The notes: a model not told the origin generated them from the sequence alone. A stretch of 64,000 bases of DNA from Gnetum montanum (GCA_015680685.1 MNCI01005810.1:685710-749709); one strand, 5' to 3'. Counted from the first letter of the stretch, positions 1 to 9,574 are shown. Translations and numbers: made by a program.

Positions 1-2636
1 TCTCTAGCTCCAGTAGCAGGGGCCTCCTCCCCAGTCTGTACACGGCTCCCACTAGCAGCTGGGGCCGCCCTACGCGATGAAGGCTGCGCACGACGCGTGC
101 TAATAGCTGGGGTCTCTGCTTCCAAAATTGAGACCCCTTCCCCATACTTTAACACCATTGCCCCTGTCTCAGGGGTTAATCGACCTGTCGTTTTTGCTGT
201 TTACATCCTCATGCGTTAGAAACACAATTCCACTAGTCAAAGTTAAACATTGCGTATACAGGCTTTACACTTACCAGGCGGAGGCTTAGTCCGCTGCACC
301 GTGAGCCCAACGGTGTGGCCTCCCTCGCCTCCAGGGGCCTCAGCCACACGGAGCCTCTTCCGCCGAGCTGCAGGTTCCACGATTTCCTCTTCCAAGCGTT
401 TCCCCGCGAGGCATCGCCGGTGTAGGTGGGCATTATCCCGCCTACACTATCGAGGCCTCGCACTCGGGGTGTCGTCATGCCTTTGGTCGTCATGGACATT
501 GATTCTCTGATCCCTTCCGGCGGGTCCTGCCCACGGGTAGTGCTGAGGATGTGGGCGATCCAGGGTTTGGACAATTGGTCTCGGTCTTGCTGTACCCAGA
601 CCCCATTCTTCTGAACGACCAGAAACTCAGCAAACCGCCGGAGGGCAGCGATGAAAAAGGCATGATGCACATTGAAGCGAGACTCAAGCTTCTCGCGAAG
701 CTTGACCATCTCGCTCCGCAAACCCTTAGCGAGATGACTTCCCCAGTCAAATCGGGCTCCCTCCTCCAGCACCTCCCGCATAATACGAGTCTGTTCCACT
801 GAAAAGAACTGCGCTTGCGAGAGGGTTTTTGGGAAGGTACGGGCCCGAAAAAGGGGATACAGCGTTTTGGCGGTCGCCAGCTCGAACTGCTCGCAGGGGA
901 ATCCCTTGATGTCCTTAGGAATTCAGGCCCACTCCTGAAGAAGTACCTCCACTTTGACGCCCCTCTAGGCCTTCACGTTTATGGGAAGGCCGCTGGAGGG
1001 GACGCCAAATAGGTCTGAGAAGAGCTGGGCGTTGATGACAAAGTTCACACGCACGTTATGCACGCGCGTGCTGAAACAGTCGGCCTTCGCATTGAAGAAG
1101 TTGACCAGGCCGATCATCTCGCTGGCGGGAACATCAGGAGTGGCGGCTAGGAGAAGGTGCATTAGCCCTGCGGTCTAGATGTTGGTGACCACCGCCGCTG
1201 GGGCCGCCGAGTGGCTAAGCCAATGTTGTGCCTCTTTGATGTCCCTGTAATGAAAGAGGACATCTCTCGCCTCAAGGCCGGAAATTGTTAGGGTAATCTC
1301 CCGAGATTCCCGGACTGTAAGCCAAAGATGCAAGACAAATGTTATCACCATAGCCATAACTCAGAATTACGCAAATAACACATAAAAACACGCAACAATC
1401 TTACCGGGGCCAAACGGCAGCGGGAATTGCAGAAGTTCTATCTCCACGTCCTCGACGCTAAGGGGCGGATCCAGCATCCAATCCTCGTGCAGCCACCCAA
1501 GGCCCTGGCACTTCTTGAAGGCCTCCTCATAGCATGAGTGGTACTCATGCATCTCGTGACCGATTTGTCCGAGGACACCGGCTCGTACGTTATTCGTCGC
1601 GTTAAATAGCGTTATCGCCGTTTCGGCACAGGGTAGCGTATCGCCATCGCCGATTAGTTTGTTGTCACGGATAAAAAACCTGTACGATACAACGTAAGTT
1701 CAATTCACGCTCTACAGCTAGATCTCTCTTACTCCTTTTTACATTGAAAACAAGCATTCTAACACATAAAGACAGAACAGTCATCCAGATCTGCTTACCC
1801 GCCTGCGTAGTATACCGTGCCTTGAGGGTTCTGAAAATATGTTGACACATGACGGGCCACGAATAACGTATTGTATGCGTGATAGCAGTTGAAGCGGGTC
1901 ATACCCCAGATCCAATGCAAGCTCCTCAGACCCCGAGAGCTGAGTGCTCGGTCCTCGGGATTGCCCGTTTCAACCGCCCCGTCTGTCAGGTAGGCCAGAA
2001 TCCCCTGCGAAGATCCTGGCAACAGGTGCTCCAGAACGGCACCAGCAACATCTCCGGTCACATGGGACCAAATGATGATGCTAAAATTACGCACCAAAAA
2101 CTGCCAAAATTCCAGTGCCCCCTTGCGGTACCAGATAGCCTTCCCCTGCACTCTTGTGTGCGGAGGAGGGACATTTGGGACGATGGGGTTTAACCAGCAT
2201 AAAACCCCAACAACATCCAGCACAAGCAGGATGGGCTTCAGCGCGATGCTGTAGAAACCAGCAAGACTCATTAAAACACCTACATCTGCATGTCTAGAAC
2301 TAACACAGAAATCTTAAAACACAACCAGGCCGAAATTGCCCAAACCCTTGCAACGACGCAAGGTTTGTCCCTGACAACGGCAATGAACGCAACCTCACCA
2401 AAACCCTCGCACTAAGCCGAGGCCCATAACTTGACATACGCATTCACACAAGAAACATTCACAAAACAAAACAAATAGACATATAGAACAAGCGTAGGTA
2501 CAAGAAGAATGGCCTACCGGTTAAGGGGCGTCGGATCGCAGACCTCGATCAGCGCCTTCGAGACACGGTTCAGGCTTGCCTGCACTTCGTCGATTTTCAC
2601 CAGTTTGGCATTCTGCTTCTTCGCCTTCGGTGCCAT
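1..2636 (-). pseudogene. Antisense multi-exon gene of T1, FCP1/NIF-like N-terminus (3' end outside window)
   Basis: Runs opposite to pol. Exons on the minus strand are 2636-2518 (ATG at 2636), 2248-1799, 1679-1405, 1314-275 and 184-<1. Each intron begins GTAGGC, GTAAGC, GTAAGA or GTAAGT and ends CAG. Intron phases keep the frame open through exons 1-3. Exon 2 encodes KPILLVLDVVGVL, then IWYRKGALEF and SIIIWSHV, an arrangement like plant NLI-interacting-factor/FCP1 HAD phosphatases (DxDG motif I, IWS motif II). The second aspartate of motif I is valine, so catalysis is doubtful. Exon 3 carries FFIRDNKL and GWLHEDWMLD, possible counterparts of the later HAD motifs. Exon 4 (1040 nt) is unrecognised. 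It has three in-frame stops (two TAG, one TGA) and a one-base loss in a G run near 401-405. Exon 5 starts RLTPETGA, as in the T8 copy. The domain call is inference; the gene structure is directly supported by three copies. Confidence 0.75.
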
Positions 2637-2774
2637 CACGATAGTTGTAGGTTTTCTTCAGTACCTGCTTACAAATCCTTGCAAGATTACACGTCCTAGC
2701 TTTCTGCTCTCTCTTCTCTCTGTTCTGCCTTTTCTCTGCGATAGCCAACAACTAGTTTTCGTCAAAGAAACACT

Positions 2775-2782
2775 TATTTATA
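2775..2782 (-). promoter_or_regulatory. TATA box of the T1 antisense gene
   Basis: TATAAATA on the minus strand, about 140 bp upstream of the antisense ATG at 2636. T8 has TATAAGTA at the equivalent place, within a shared block around it. This suggests the antisense gene has its own promoter. Confidence 0.55.
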
Positions 2783-3052
2783 CGCGAGGATCGCTGACTT
2801 GATATTGGATCAAAGCGGAACTTTCCTGAAACAGAATCTGAAAATCCGGTATTAATACGGCTGATATCGCACGCACCACTGTCCGAAATGACGTTAAACT
2901 ACCACATCTTATCGCCTCGTAATCGGGTTGCATTGATTACAAGCTCTGTCATCAACATTCAAAATTTCAGTTAACATTCCACGTTTGGCAACATCCTGTC
3001 ACTTGTCTCCTAACCGTTTACGCACTTGCCGGTTTTGCAGGACAAACGGAGG
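2783..3052 (+). other. Spacer between antisense gene and RT, with hairpin unit and splice-acceptor-like site
   Basis: Non-coding stretch just 5' of pol. At 2879-2905 it holds one copy of the hairpin unit (GTC, loop CGAAAT, GAC, then GTTAAACTA). At 3031-3040 the sequence GGTTTTGCAG looks like a 3' splice acceptor, followed 12 bases later by the pol ATG at 3053. T8 has the same TTTTGCAG followed by GACA. T2, T6 and T7 have GATGGCAG, TTTTATAG and ATTGGCAG at the matching place. Confidence 0.55.
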
Positions 3053-4417
3053 ATGGACACCACGGTTTCAGCACCTTTAACCTTGACAGGCCCATGCGGG
3101 CACTTAACTAGGCCATTTGACTTCGCATTAGTAGACGCTAACCCCCCTTTAGCAGGCGTAACCATAGCTACATCGGAGACATCCCCATACTGGCCAGAAC
3201 AGTCCACGTGCACGCTAGACCTGGAAGCTGGGGACATAACCGAGGACCCCATTAGTGAGGTCCCTATCGTTACGCATAGGGGTGAGACCAAAACGCTCAA
3301 GGTCAGTTCCTTGCTAGACGAGAAAACGCACAACGCAATAAAACAGGTCCTGCAAGACAACATCACTGTCTTTGCATGGTCATATGAGGATATGCCTGGG
3401 TTAGATCCTAGATTAATCCAGCATAACATTATCCTCGACCCGCAGATCAAACCGGTTAGGCAAAAGGCACGCAAGATCAAACCAGAGATCGCGCTAGCAG
3501 TGCGTGATGAAATCACCAAACTATATCAGGCTGGTTTCATCCGCGCGGTCGATTATTCAGACTGGGTATCTAACATTGTGGTCATGCCGAAGAAGACTGG
3601 GGGTATACGCATATGCATAGACTTCCGGGATCTGAACAAGGCCACAATCAAGGATAACTTCCCATTACCGAGTATCGACCAGCTAGTGGATACAACAGCT
3701 GGGCATGCGCTTCTGTCCTTCATGGATGGCTTCTCAGGCTATAACCAGATTCGCATCAACCCAGAACATCAACTGACCACAACGTTTATGACACCCTGGG
3801 GGACATTTTGCTATACCATGATGCCTTTCGGTCTGAAGAACGCCGGAGCGACGTATCAACGGGCCATGACGTACATCTTTAGCGATTACCTCCTAGGAAG
3901 ACTGAATGATTATGTAGACGACATAGCTGTAAAATCTTTGAAGTCAGAAGATCATTCAGAGGACCTGGGGTTAGTCCTTAAAAGATGCTCCATGCACGAG
4001 CTCTGGCTTAACGCAAAGAAGTGCGTGTTCGGAGTCAAAATCGGATGCAAGCTGGGGTTTGTGGTATCAGAAGCCGGCATACGAGTTGACCCTGATAAGG
4101 TCAAAGCCATTGTCGCGTTACAACCTCCAACAGACCTCAAGCAACTACGTGGGTTACAGGGCCACTTACAGTTCATACGCAGGTTCATTTCAAGGTTAAC
4201 CGACAAACTACACCCCATGCAACATTTGCTGAAAAAGGGGGTTAATTTTGAATGGACCGACGATTGCCAGCGTGCGTTTGACAGTCTAAAACAAGAATTG
4301 CAACATCTACCGACGGTTTTCCCGCCACAAAAGGACCTGCCTTTTTTCATTTACCTCGCCACTTCAGACGTAGCAATAGCAGCGTTGCTTTGTCAGAAAA
4401 GGGAGGATGGGTCATAA
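3053..4417 (+). CDS. pol: T1 pol, first part: reverse transcriptase and start of RNase H
   Basis: Copies element RNA into DNA. The N-terminal 100 residues are a linker containing LDLEAGDITEDP, which recurs in every copy here. RT core motifs follow in order: YQAGFIRAVDYSDWVSNIV, ICIDFRDLNKATIKDNFPLP, FMDGFSGYNQI, PFGLKNAGATYQ, and the catalytic YVDD at 3911-3922 (about residue 287). After the RT thumb come TDKLHPMQHLLKK and the first RNase H strand FFIYLATSD. ATG 3053 was chosen because it follows the conserved acceptor-like AG and all copies have an ATG there; the frame is open upstream to 3026. It ends at TAA 4415-4417, which replaces the lysine codon of the GSK(I/M)P motif and is in frame with the next ORF. 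This is a single nonsense change rather than a natural gene end. No protease is attached. Confidence 0.93.
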   Translation: MDTTVSAPLTLTGPCGHLTRPFDFALVDANPPLAGVTIATSETSPYWPEQSTCTLDLEAGDITEDPISEVPIVTHRGETKTLKVSSLLDEKTHNAIKQVLQDNITVFAWSYEDMPGLDPRLIQHNIILDPQIKPVRQKARKIKPEIALAVRDEITKLYQAGFIRAVDYSDWVSNIVVMPKKTGGIRICIDFRDLNKATIKDNFPLPSIDQLVDTTAGHALLSFMDGFSGYNQIRINPEHQLTTTFMTPWGTFCYTMMPFGLKNAGATYQRAMTYIFSDYLLGRLNDYVDDIAVKSLKSEDHSEDLGLVLKRCSMHELWLNAKKCVFGVKIGCKLGFVVSEAGIRVDPDKVKAIVALQPPTDLKQLRGLQGHLQFIRRFISRLTDKLHPMQHLLKKGVNFEWTDDCQRAFDSLKQELQHLPTVFPPQKDLPFFIYLATSDVAIAALLCQKREDGS

Positions 4418-6520
4418 ATGCCTATCTATTACCTGAGTCACGCTCTATGTGCGTACGAGAAGAGATATAATGACGTTGAGCGTAATTGCTTAGCATTAGT
4501 TTTTACGCTCAAGAAATGTAGGCATTACCTTTTTCGCAGTCAGGTTAACGTCATTTGTAAAAATAACATCCTTAGGGCCATTACGCATAGTCTATACGAA
4601 AGTAGCAAAATCGCTCGCTGGAAGGCTATCACCGCGGAGTTCGACCTCCACTACATTGGCCAATCATCCACGAAGGGCCAAGCGATAGCCGACCAGTTAA
4701 CAACTTCACCAATTGACAACCACGCCACTGTAGAGCCAGAATTTCCCGATGAACATGTACATAGTTTAAGCCCTGTCTCTACAGGCCTCGAAGCAACATT
4801 GTATTTCGATGGAGCTTCAACCGCCAGAGGCGGCAGTGCGGCCACTGTTCTTACGCTGTCGCCTGAGGATGTTCGTCTACACGCTTATCGATTGACCTTC
4901 CCTTGTATGAACAATGTGGCAGAGTACGAGGGGCTCCTCAGGGGATTACTAACTGCAGGCGAACTCGATGTTCAACACCTGGCAATTAGGGGCGATTCGA
5001 TGCTTGTCATAAATCAAATCACTGGAGTCTACGCCTGCAAGGCGGTACACTTGCAGCCCTATTGTGATCAGGCTAAAAATCTCCTGAGGCGATTTATGAC
5101 CTTCGACGCCCAGCACGTCCCACGGACTGACAACACGCTGGCCGACGCACTGGCCACTCTGGCTTTACACGTGCCTTCCCACCTGCTTAACACCTGCCAT
5201 ACATTGATTACAGACTGCGCAGAACCTATCATTCAGACAGCGCACATCTCCTCTCTCACCGAGGAGAGCATGCCTGAATGGTACGATCATATCAAATCTT
5301 ATCTTTTACAGGGTGAGTTACCAGCTGCTTTAACGCGCGCGCAAAAAGACGCAACCCGTAAACGCGCTAGGCACTACGTCATCATCGGAGACAGCACTCT
5401 CTGCAGACGCTCCTTTGATGGCGTATTGCTCACCTGCGTTAACGCAGACCAAGCACAACACATCGTTAGCGAGGTTCACGAGGGACTGTGCGGCGGCCAC
5501 GTAGCACCACGGGCTATGGCCCTAAAAATCCGTCGCTTAGGGTACTACTGGCCACGCATGGAAAGAGATTGTTTGACAAAGGTTAAGACCTGTGACACGT
5601 GTCAACGTCACGCAAACCTCATCCACGTGTCACCCACAGAATTGCACACCACACAGATCACATGGCCATTCCAACGATGGGGACTGGACATTATAGGACC
5701 CATCACGCCAAAATCTTCCGCAGGACATAGCTTCATCATTACCGCCACCGAGTACTTCACGAAGTGGGTAGAAGCTGTCCCCCTGCGGAAAATTACATCC
5801 CAACAGGTTTGCCATTTCATCTTGGATAACATTGTAACCCGATTTGGTCTCCCAATGACTATTGTGACCGACAATGGGCCACAGTTTAGTAGCGTGGATA
5901 CCAAATCCTTCTGTGACAACCTAGGCATCAGGCAGTCCTTTTCCTCCCCTTATTACCCGCAGGCAAATGGTCAAGCTGAAGCATCGAACAAGATAATCAT
6001 CAATTTACTCAAGAAAATGCTCGACGGCAACAAAAGGCGGTGGCATGAACAGATCCTCTACGTGCTATGGGCATATCGTACTACGTGTAGAACAGCTACA
6101 GGCAGTACGCCCTATAGCCTAGTCTACGGATCTGAGGCGGTGCTACCTCTTGAATTGCAAATTCCTTCTCTGAGAATGGTCCTCTCCACCATTATAAATG
6201 AGGCTCAACACACCGAGGCTCGAATAATGGACTTGGAGTCATTGGAAGAGAAGCGGATACAGGCTCTTGAGGCAATTGAGAAATATCAGGATAAACAGAG
6301 ACAAAAGCATCATCATAATCTTCAGCAGCGTCCGATCAAACAAGGAGACCTGGTTCTCAAGGCTGTGCGTGAACCAGTAGGCAAGTTCTCTGCAAACTGG
6401 GAAGGCCCTTTCTTGGTAACCGACGCATACAGCAACGGAGCGTTCAAATTGGCAGACGTCAACGGCAACGAGTTAGCAAATCCTGTGAATCATGTGTACT
6501 TAAAGCGGTATTTCATCTAG
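4418..6520 (+). CDS. pol: T1 pol, second part: RNase H, second (archaeal-type) RNase H, integrase
   Basis: Continues the RT frame after the TAA. Residues 1-105 finish the first RNase H (YLSHAL, YNDVERNCLALVF). About residues 125-250 form a second RNase H: LYFDGAS, NNVAEYEGLL, RGDSMLVINQI, ADALATLAL, the type known from plant Tat elements. Integrase then has a zinc-binding HHCC (HEGLCGGH, CDTCQRH). Its DDE core is D in GLDIIGP near 5686, D in TDNGPQF near 5870 and E in PQANGQAE near 5978. It ends with a C-terminal GPFLV / GAFKLAD / NHVYLKRYFI segment and no chromodomain. 700 residues without a further stop. The stop TAG at 6518-6520 is followed 20 bases later by the hairpin array. Together with 3053-4417 it would be one roughly 1155-residue polyprotein. 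Confidence 0.93.
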   Translation: MPIYYLSHALCAYEKRYNDVERNCLALVFTLKKCRHYLFRSQVNVICKNNILRAITHSLYESSKIARWKAITAEFDLHYIGQSSTKGQAIADQLTTSPIDNHATVEPEFPDEHVHSLSPVSTGLEATLYFDGASTARGGSAATVLTLSPEDVRLHAYRLTFPCMNNVAEYEGLLRGLLTAGELDVQHLAIRGDSMLVINQITGVYACKAVHLQPYCDQAKNLLRRFMTFDAQHVPRTDNTLADALATLALHVPSHLLNTCHTLITDCAEPIIQTAHISSLTEESMPEWYDHIKSYLLQGELPAALTRAQKDATRKRARHYVIIGDSTLCRRSFDGVLLTCVNADQAQHIVSEVHEGLCGGHVAPRAMALKIRRLGYYWPRMERDCLTKVKTCDTCQRHANLIHVSPTELHTTQITWPFQRWGLDIIGPITPKSSAGHSFIITATEYFTKWVEAVPLRKITSQQVCHFILDNIVTRFGLPMTIVTDNGPQFSSVDTKSFCDNLGIRQSFSSPYYPQANGQAEASNKIIINLLKKMLDGNKRRWHEQILYVLWAYRTTCRTATGSTPYSLVYGSEAVLPLELQIPSLRMVLSTIINEAQHTEARIMDLESLEEKRIQALEAIEKYQDKQRQKHHHNLQQRPIKQGDLVLKAVREPVGKFSANWEGPFLVTDAYSNGAFKLADVNGNELANPVNHVYLKRYFI

Positions 6521-6540
6521 CGGCAACGACGGTGTCGACA

Positions 6541-6985
6541 GCAGGTATGACGGTAAGCGTCCGCTACGACGTTAAACTGGCACTGAGCGTCCGCTACGAC
6601 GTAAAACTGGCATCTTTTGCACGCGTCCGCCACGACGCTAAACTGGCAAGTGGTTACCGTCCGCTACGACGTAAAACTGGCAATGTTGTACAGGTCCGCC
6701 AAGACGAAAAACTGGCACCTTTTGCACGCGTCCGCCACGACGCTAAACTGGCACAGGTAAGTAGCCGTCTGCTGAGACGTAAAATCAGCACAGATTTGTC
6801 CCTGGGTCATGACATAAAACTGACATCCACAGCACGGTCTGCTGAGACCATAAATCAGCCTCACCACCGTCCGCTACGACGTAAAACTAGCACTTCTCGG
6901 TCTGCCCGGACTTTAAACTGGGACCATGGTCTGCTGAGACTTAAAACCAGTAACGGCAGTCTTCCAAGACTTAAAACTGGAATGT
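6541..6985 (+). repeat. Tandem hairpin-unit array after T1 integrase
   Basis: About 13 units, each a 14-base inverted repeat followed by TWAAACTGGCA and a spacer of 5-20 bases. Arms differ between units but stay complementary: CGTC with GACG, GGTCT with AGACC, CGTCT with AGACG, AGTCT with AGACT. Loops are like CGCTAC, CGCCAC or GCTG. The array is not coding, although an open frame runs through it and reads as VRYDVKLA-type repeats. The same module lies after integrase in T2, T3, T6 and T7. Confidence 0.85.
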
Positions 6986-7963
6986 ACAAATCGCCACCAT
7001 GTTCAAGCGAGCGTGATCACTCCTGTACAGTTGCACAGCAGACGGGGTGGGATACTGAGACAGTCCCAGTATCGCCACCCCATCGGCATCTTACTGATCC
7101 CTCGGACAAGCAAGGAGGCATCTTACTGATCCCTCGGAGATGCCGCCACCGCACCCGCTGCAGTGGTCGCAGCTCTGGGAGTTTAGCCTCGTTAGCGGGA
7201 GCCCCAACGAAATCCTCGTTGGTCATGGCCCCAGGAGTCTCCGCCAATCATCGCTATCGGGCGCCGGCCTCGCAGATTCATCTGGCCGGTTCCCGGTGCA
7301 ACCAGTGAGGGGCACTGCGTCTGATGCCTTTTGTCGAAGATATGCAGTGCCAAATCATCAGGATTGGTGGCTCCCCCTAAGTGCTCCAGCTCAACATTTA
7401 CAGTCCGTTGGCCCCGGCTAACATCAGACAGCATGGGCTCCAAGAAACCCCGTCTTTTGTCCATAAGCAATGGCGTCCTCTATTTCCTTTTGTGGTTGCA
7501 GGCTGCTTAACTTCGAGGATGTCATTCAAAGGTGCGTCCATCTGAGTGGCGAAGTACAACAGCGTGCTGAAATGGCTGCTCAGGTTTGCCCACCCACTTC
7601 GCTTTGCGCATTTCTTCCTGACACGCATCTAACCTTAATCCTTATTTCCTTCTTCCCCACCACCTAGTTCCCATACGCAGCTTTGCATTTCATACTCACG
7701 CTAGCATAGACATCACAAAAGTGATGCACAATGCTCCTTTTTGCACGCATTCCTGCTACAATTTGTAACAGAGATATCTCAGATTTGACGCGCAACGCTC
7801 GTCTGAAAGCATTCCTGTTGACATAAATAAGCACACCGTTTGCATTTTCCCCAAACCTGTTTCCAGTTATACCCTTCCTCTCATACTCGCCAGCCTTCCT
7901 TTTACGTAAACAGAGCAACACCTGAGTAGTCATGGATGAACGTTGTTCTTGCTTCTACCAATT
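6986..7963 (+). other. T1 3' untranslated region
   Basis: No convincing gene. Holds a short direct repeat of GCATCTTACTGATCCCTCGG (near 7087 and 7119) and a small hairpin CCAACGA / TCGTTGG at 7203-7221. The rest shows no feature I recognise. Confidence 0.5.
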
Positions 7964-8040
7964 CGGTGTTTCGCATTCTTTGTCGATGTTTTTCGGGTAA
8001 GCCCTCTAACCGTCAACAAAGAGGGGCCATTGAAACACCG
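7964..8040 (+). promoter_or_regulatory. Polypurine tract inside a palindrome at the T1 3' LTR junction
   Basis: AAAGAGGGGCCA at 8018-8029 is the polypurine tract that would prime plus-strand DNA, two bases from the LTR start TGAAACACC (8031). Upstream, CGGTGTTTCGCATTCTTTG (7964-7982) is a near inverted copy of the PPT plus LTR start, giving a stem around a loop of about 25 bases. The same mirrored layout is present in T2, T3, T6 and T7. Confidence 0.75.
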
Positions 8041-8116
8041 TAAAAATTACGGGTCGGCCTTAGGCGAAGATTCGTAATTTGAGCGAGAACGCGCCTCGAA
8101 TTTGTCTAAGGACAAG

Positions 8117-8640
8117 TTTACACTCTATCACACACGGTAGCGTGATGAGCGTAATAAGTTCCGAGACAGTTAAAGGCGAATTTGTTCAAAGGACAAGTTT
8201 ACGCTCCATCACGCACGGCAGCGTGATGAGCGTAATAGGCTCCAGGACAGTTAAAGGCGAATTTTGTCTAAGGACAAGTTTACGCTCCCTCACGCACGGC
8301 AGCGTGATGAGCGTAATAAGCTCCAAAACAGTTGAAGGAAAAATCCAGAGAGGCACGACGAGTTGGCACTTTTTCTGGCGGCGCATACATAAGTGGCCTT
8401 TATGCTCGTTACGCGGCAGTGCGTACCAGTGCGTGGGTCATGATTTAAGTTGCACGCTCCTTACGCTCCACCACGCGCTGCTGCGTGATAAGCGTAAGTT
8501 ATGCATTATTTACGATTTATCACGCGCAGTTGTGTGATGAACGTAAGTTGTACTTTGTTTACGCTTCACCATGCACGGTTGCGTAGTGAGCGTACGTTAC
8601 ATTTACGCTTTGCCACGCACAGCTGCGTGGTGAGCGTAAA
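8117..8640 (+). repeat. U3 array of seven long palindromes in T1 LTR
   Basis: Seven inverted repeats of 36-38 bases begin at 8117, 8198, 8279, 8461, 8509, 8558 and 8603. Typical arms are TTACGCT + CATCACGC against GCGTGATG + AGCGTAA with a 6-base loop. The first three lie in an exact 81-bp direct repeat. They end about 240 bp upstream of the TATA box, where enhancers would lie. Confidence 0.85.
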
Positions 8641-8881
8641 ACGATCTTGAACTCATTATTTTTACGTCAGTGCGCTCACACACGTAACACAAAGCGAATG
8701 AGCGCAAATGTAGCCGAGACACGCCTATCATGGGCCTGATCTTTGCACACACAGCACGCAATTACATGCACAGCACGCAAAAGAGCGTGTTGTGCGTAGT
8801 CGCAGTTCGACTTAAAAGAATCGCGTCAACAGGATTCGCGACATTCGGGCCCACATCATCAGGGTTGCGCGTGTCGTGGCC

Positions 8882-8889
8882 TATAAATA
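8882..8889 (+). promoter_or_regulatory. TATA box of T1 LTR
   Basis: TATAAATA in the context CCTATAAATACTCC. The T8 and T3 LTRs have CCTATAAATACCCC at the same relative place. Confidence 0.75.
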
Positions 8890-9574
8890 CTCCGACTGAC
8901 AAATATACAAAGAGGGGATTGAGAGAGAGTTGGCCACTTGACAAGAAAACGAACCAGAGCACCGGAGCATTTTTATCGCTTTTTGTTGGCAGCAGATCAA
9001 GAGGACAAGAGCATTTTCTGAGCAAGGGAACACTTATCGCCTTGAACAGAGAAACAAGAGCAACCTTTTGGTAATCGCTGTAAACACGATCCTTTAGCAG
9101 AAATAGAACGCAGCACGCCTGAGTCCTAATAGCAGATCTACCCAAAGTAAAGAAGCAGAACGGGAATTGCAAAGTCGTCACGCCCAGTTAGCAGGTTCTA
9201 TCGTTCAAAAGATCGACAGACTTCAGAGCTTGACCATTCCTGCACCTAAGCTTTGGGCCTACAAGGTAGATCAGACTTCTATCCAGACAGTTTTCTTGTT
9301 GTTTTGTGCTCATTTTGTATCCAGTTGTCGGGGGTTTTCTCCCATTGTAACGTAATATATACGCAAGTATACATCTGATCCAGCATTGAAACATAGATCT
9401 TTGATCTTTGCGACATCCACTTTTTTTTTCTCTCCCGATTAGCATCTTTCCGGCGTTTTAGCGTTATCTTCGTAGTGATCCATCTACGTCGTTGTCTCCC
9501 TGTTTTACGACCTCTCGCACCAAAATCACGTCACGCAAAAATCCATAATCGTTACCGCTTTTACTGACCCGTAA

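Noticed and set aside
2521-2751. 76-residue minus frame over antisense exon 1
   Set aside because: Wrong frame. The exon 1 frame starting at ATG 2636 is the one conserved in T8 (MAPKxKxxN).
3010-3519. 169-residue minus-strand frame opposite RT
   Set aside because: Shadow of the RT reading frame, with no family motif. Similar frames opposite pol at 3952-4350, 5608-5928 and 10347-10739 were dropped for the same reason.
6541-6985. CRISPR-like array of short repeats
   Set aside because: Unit arms vary and covary, spacers are 5-20 bases and non-unique, and the context is a plant retrotransposon.
6532-7308. 258-residue open frame after T1 integrase with VRYDVKLA-like repeats
   Set aside because: It reads through the hairpin array. 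Frames differ between copies and the conserved feature is the base pairing, not the peptide.
8079-8537. 152-residue frame in the T1 LTR
   Set aside because: Made of the 81-bp repeat and palindromes. It is not kept in the T8 LTR.
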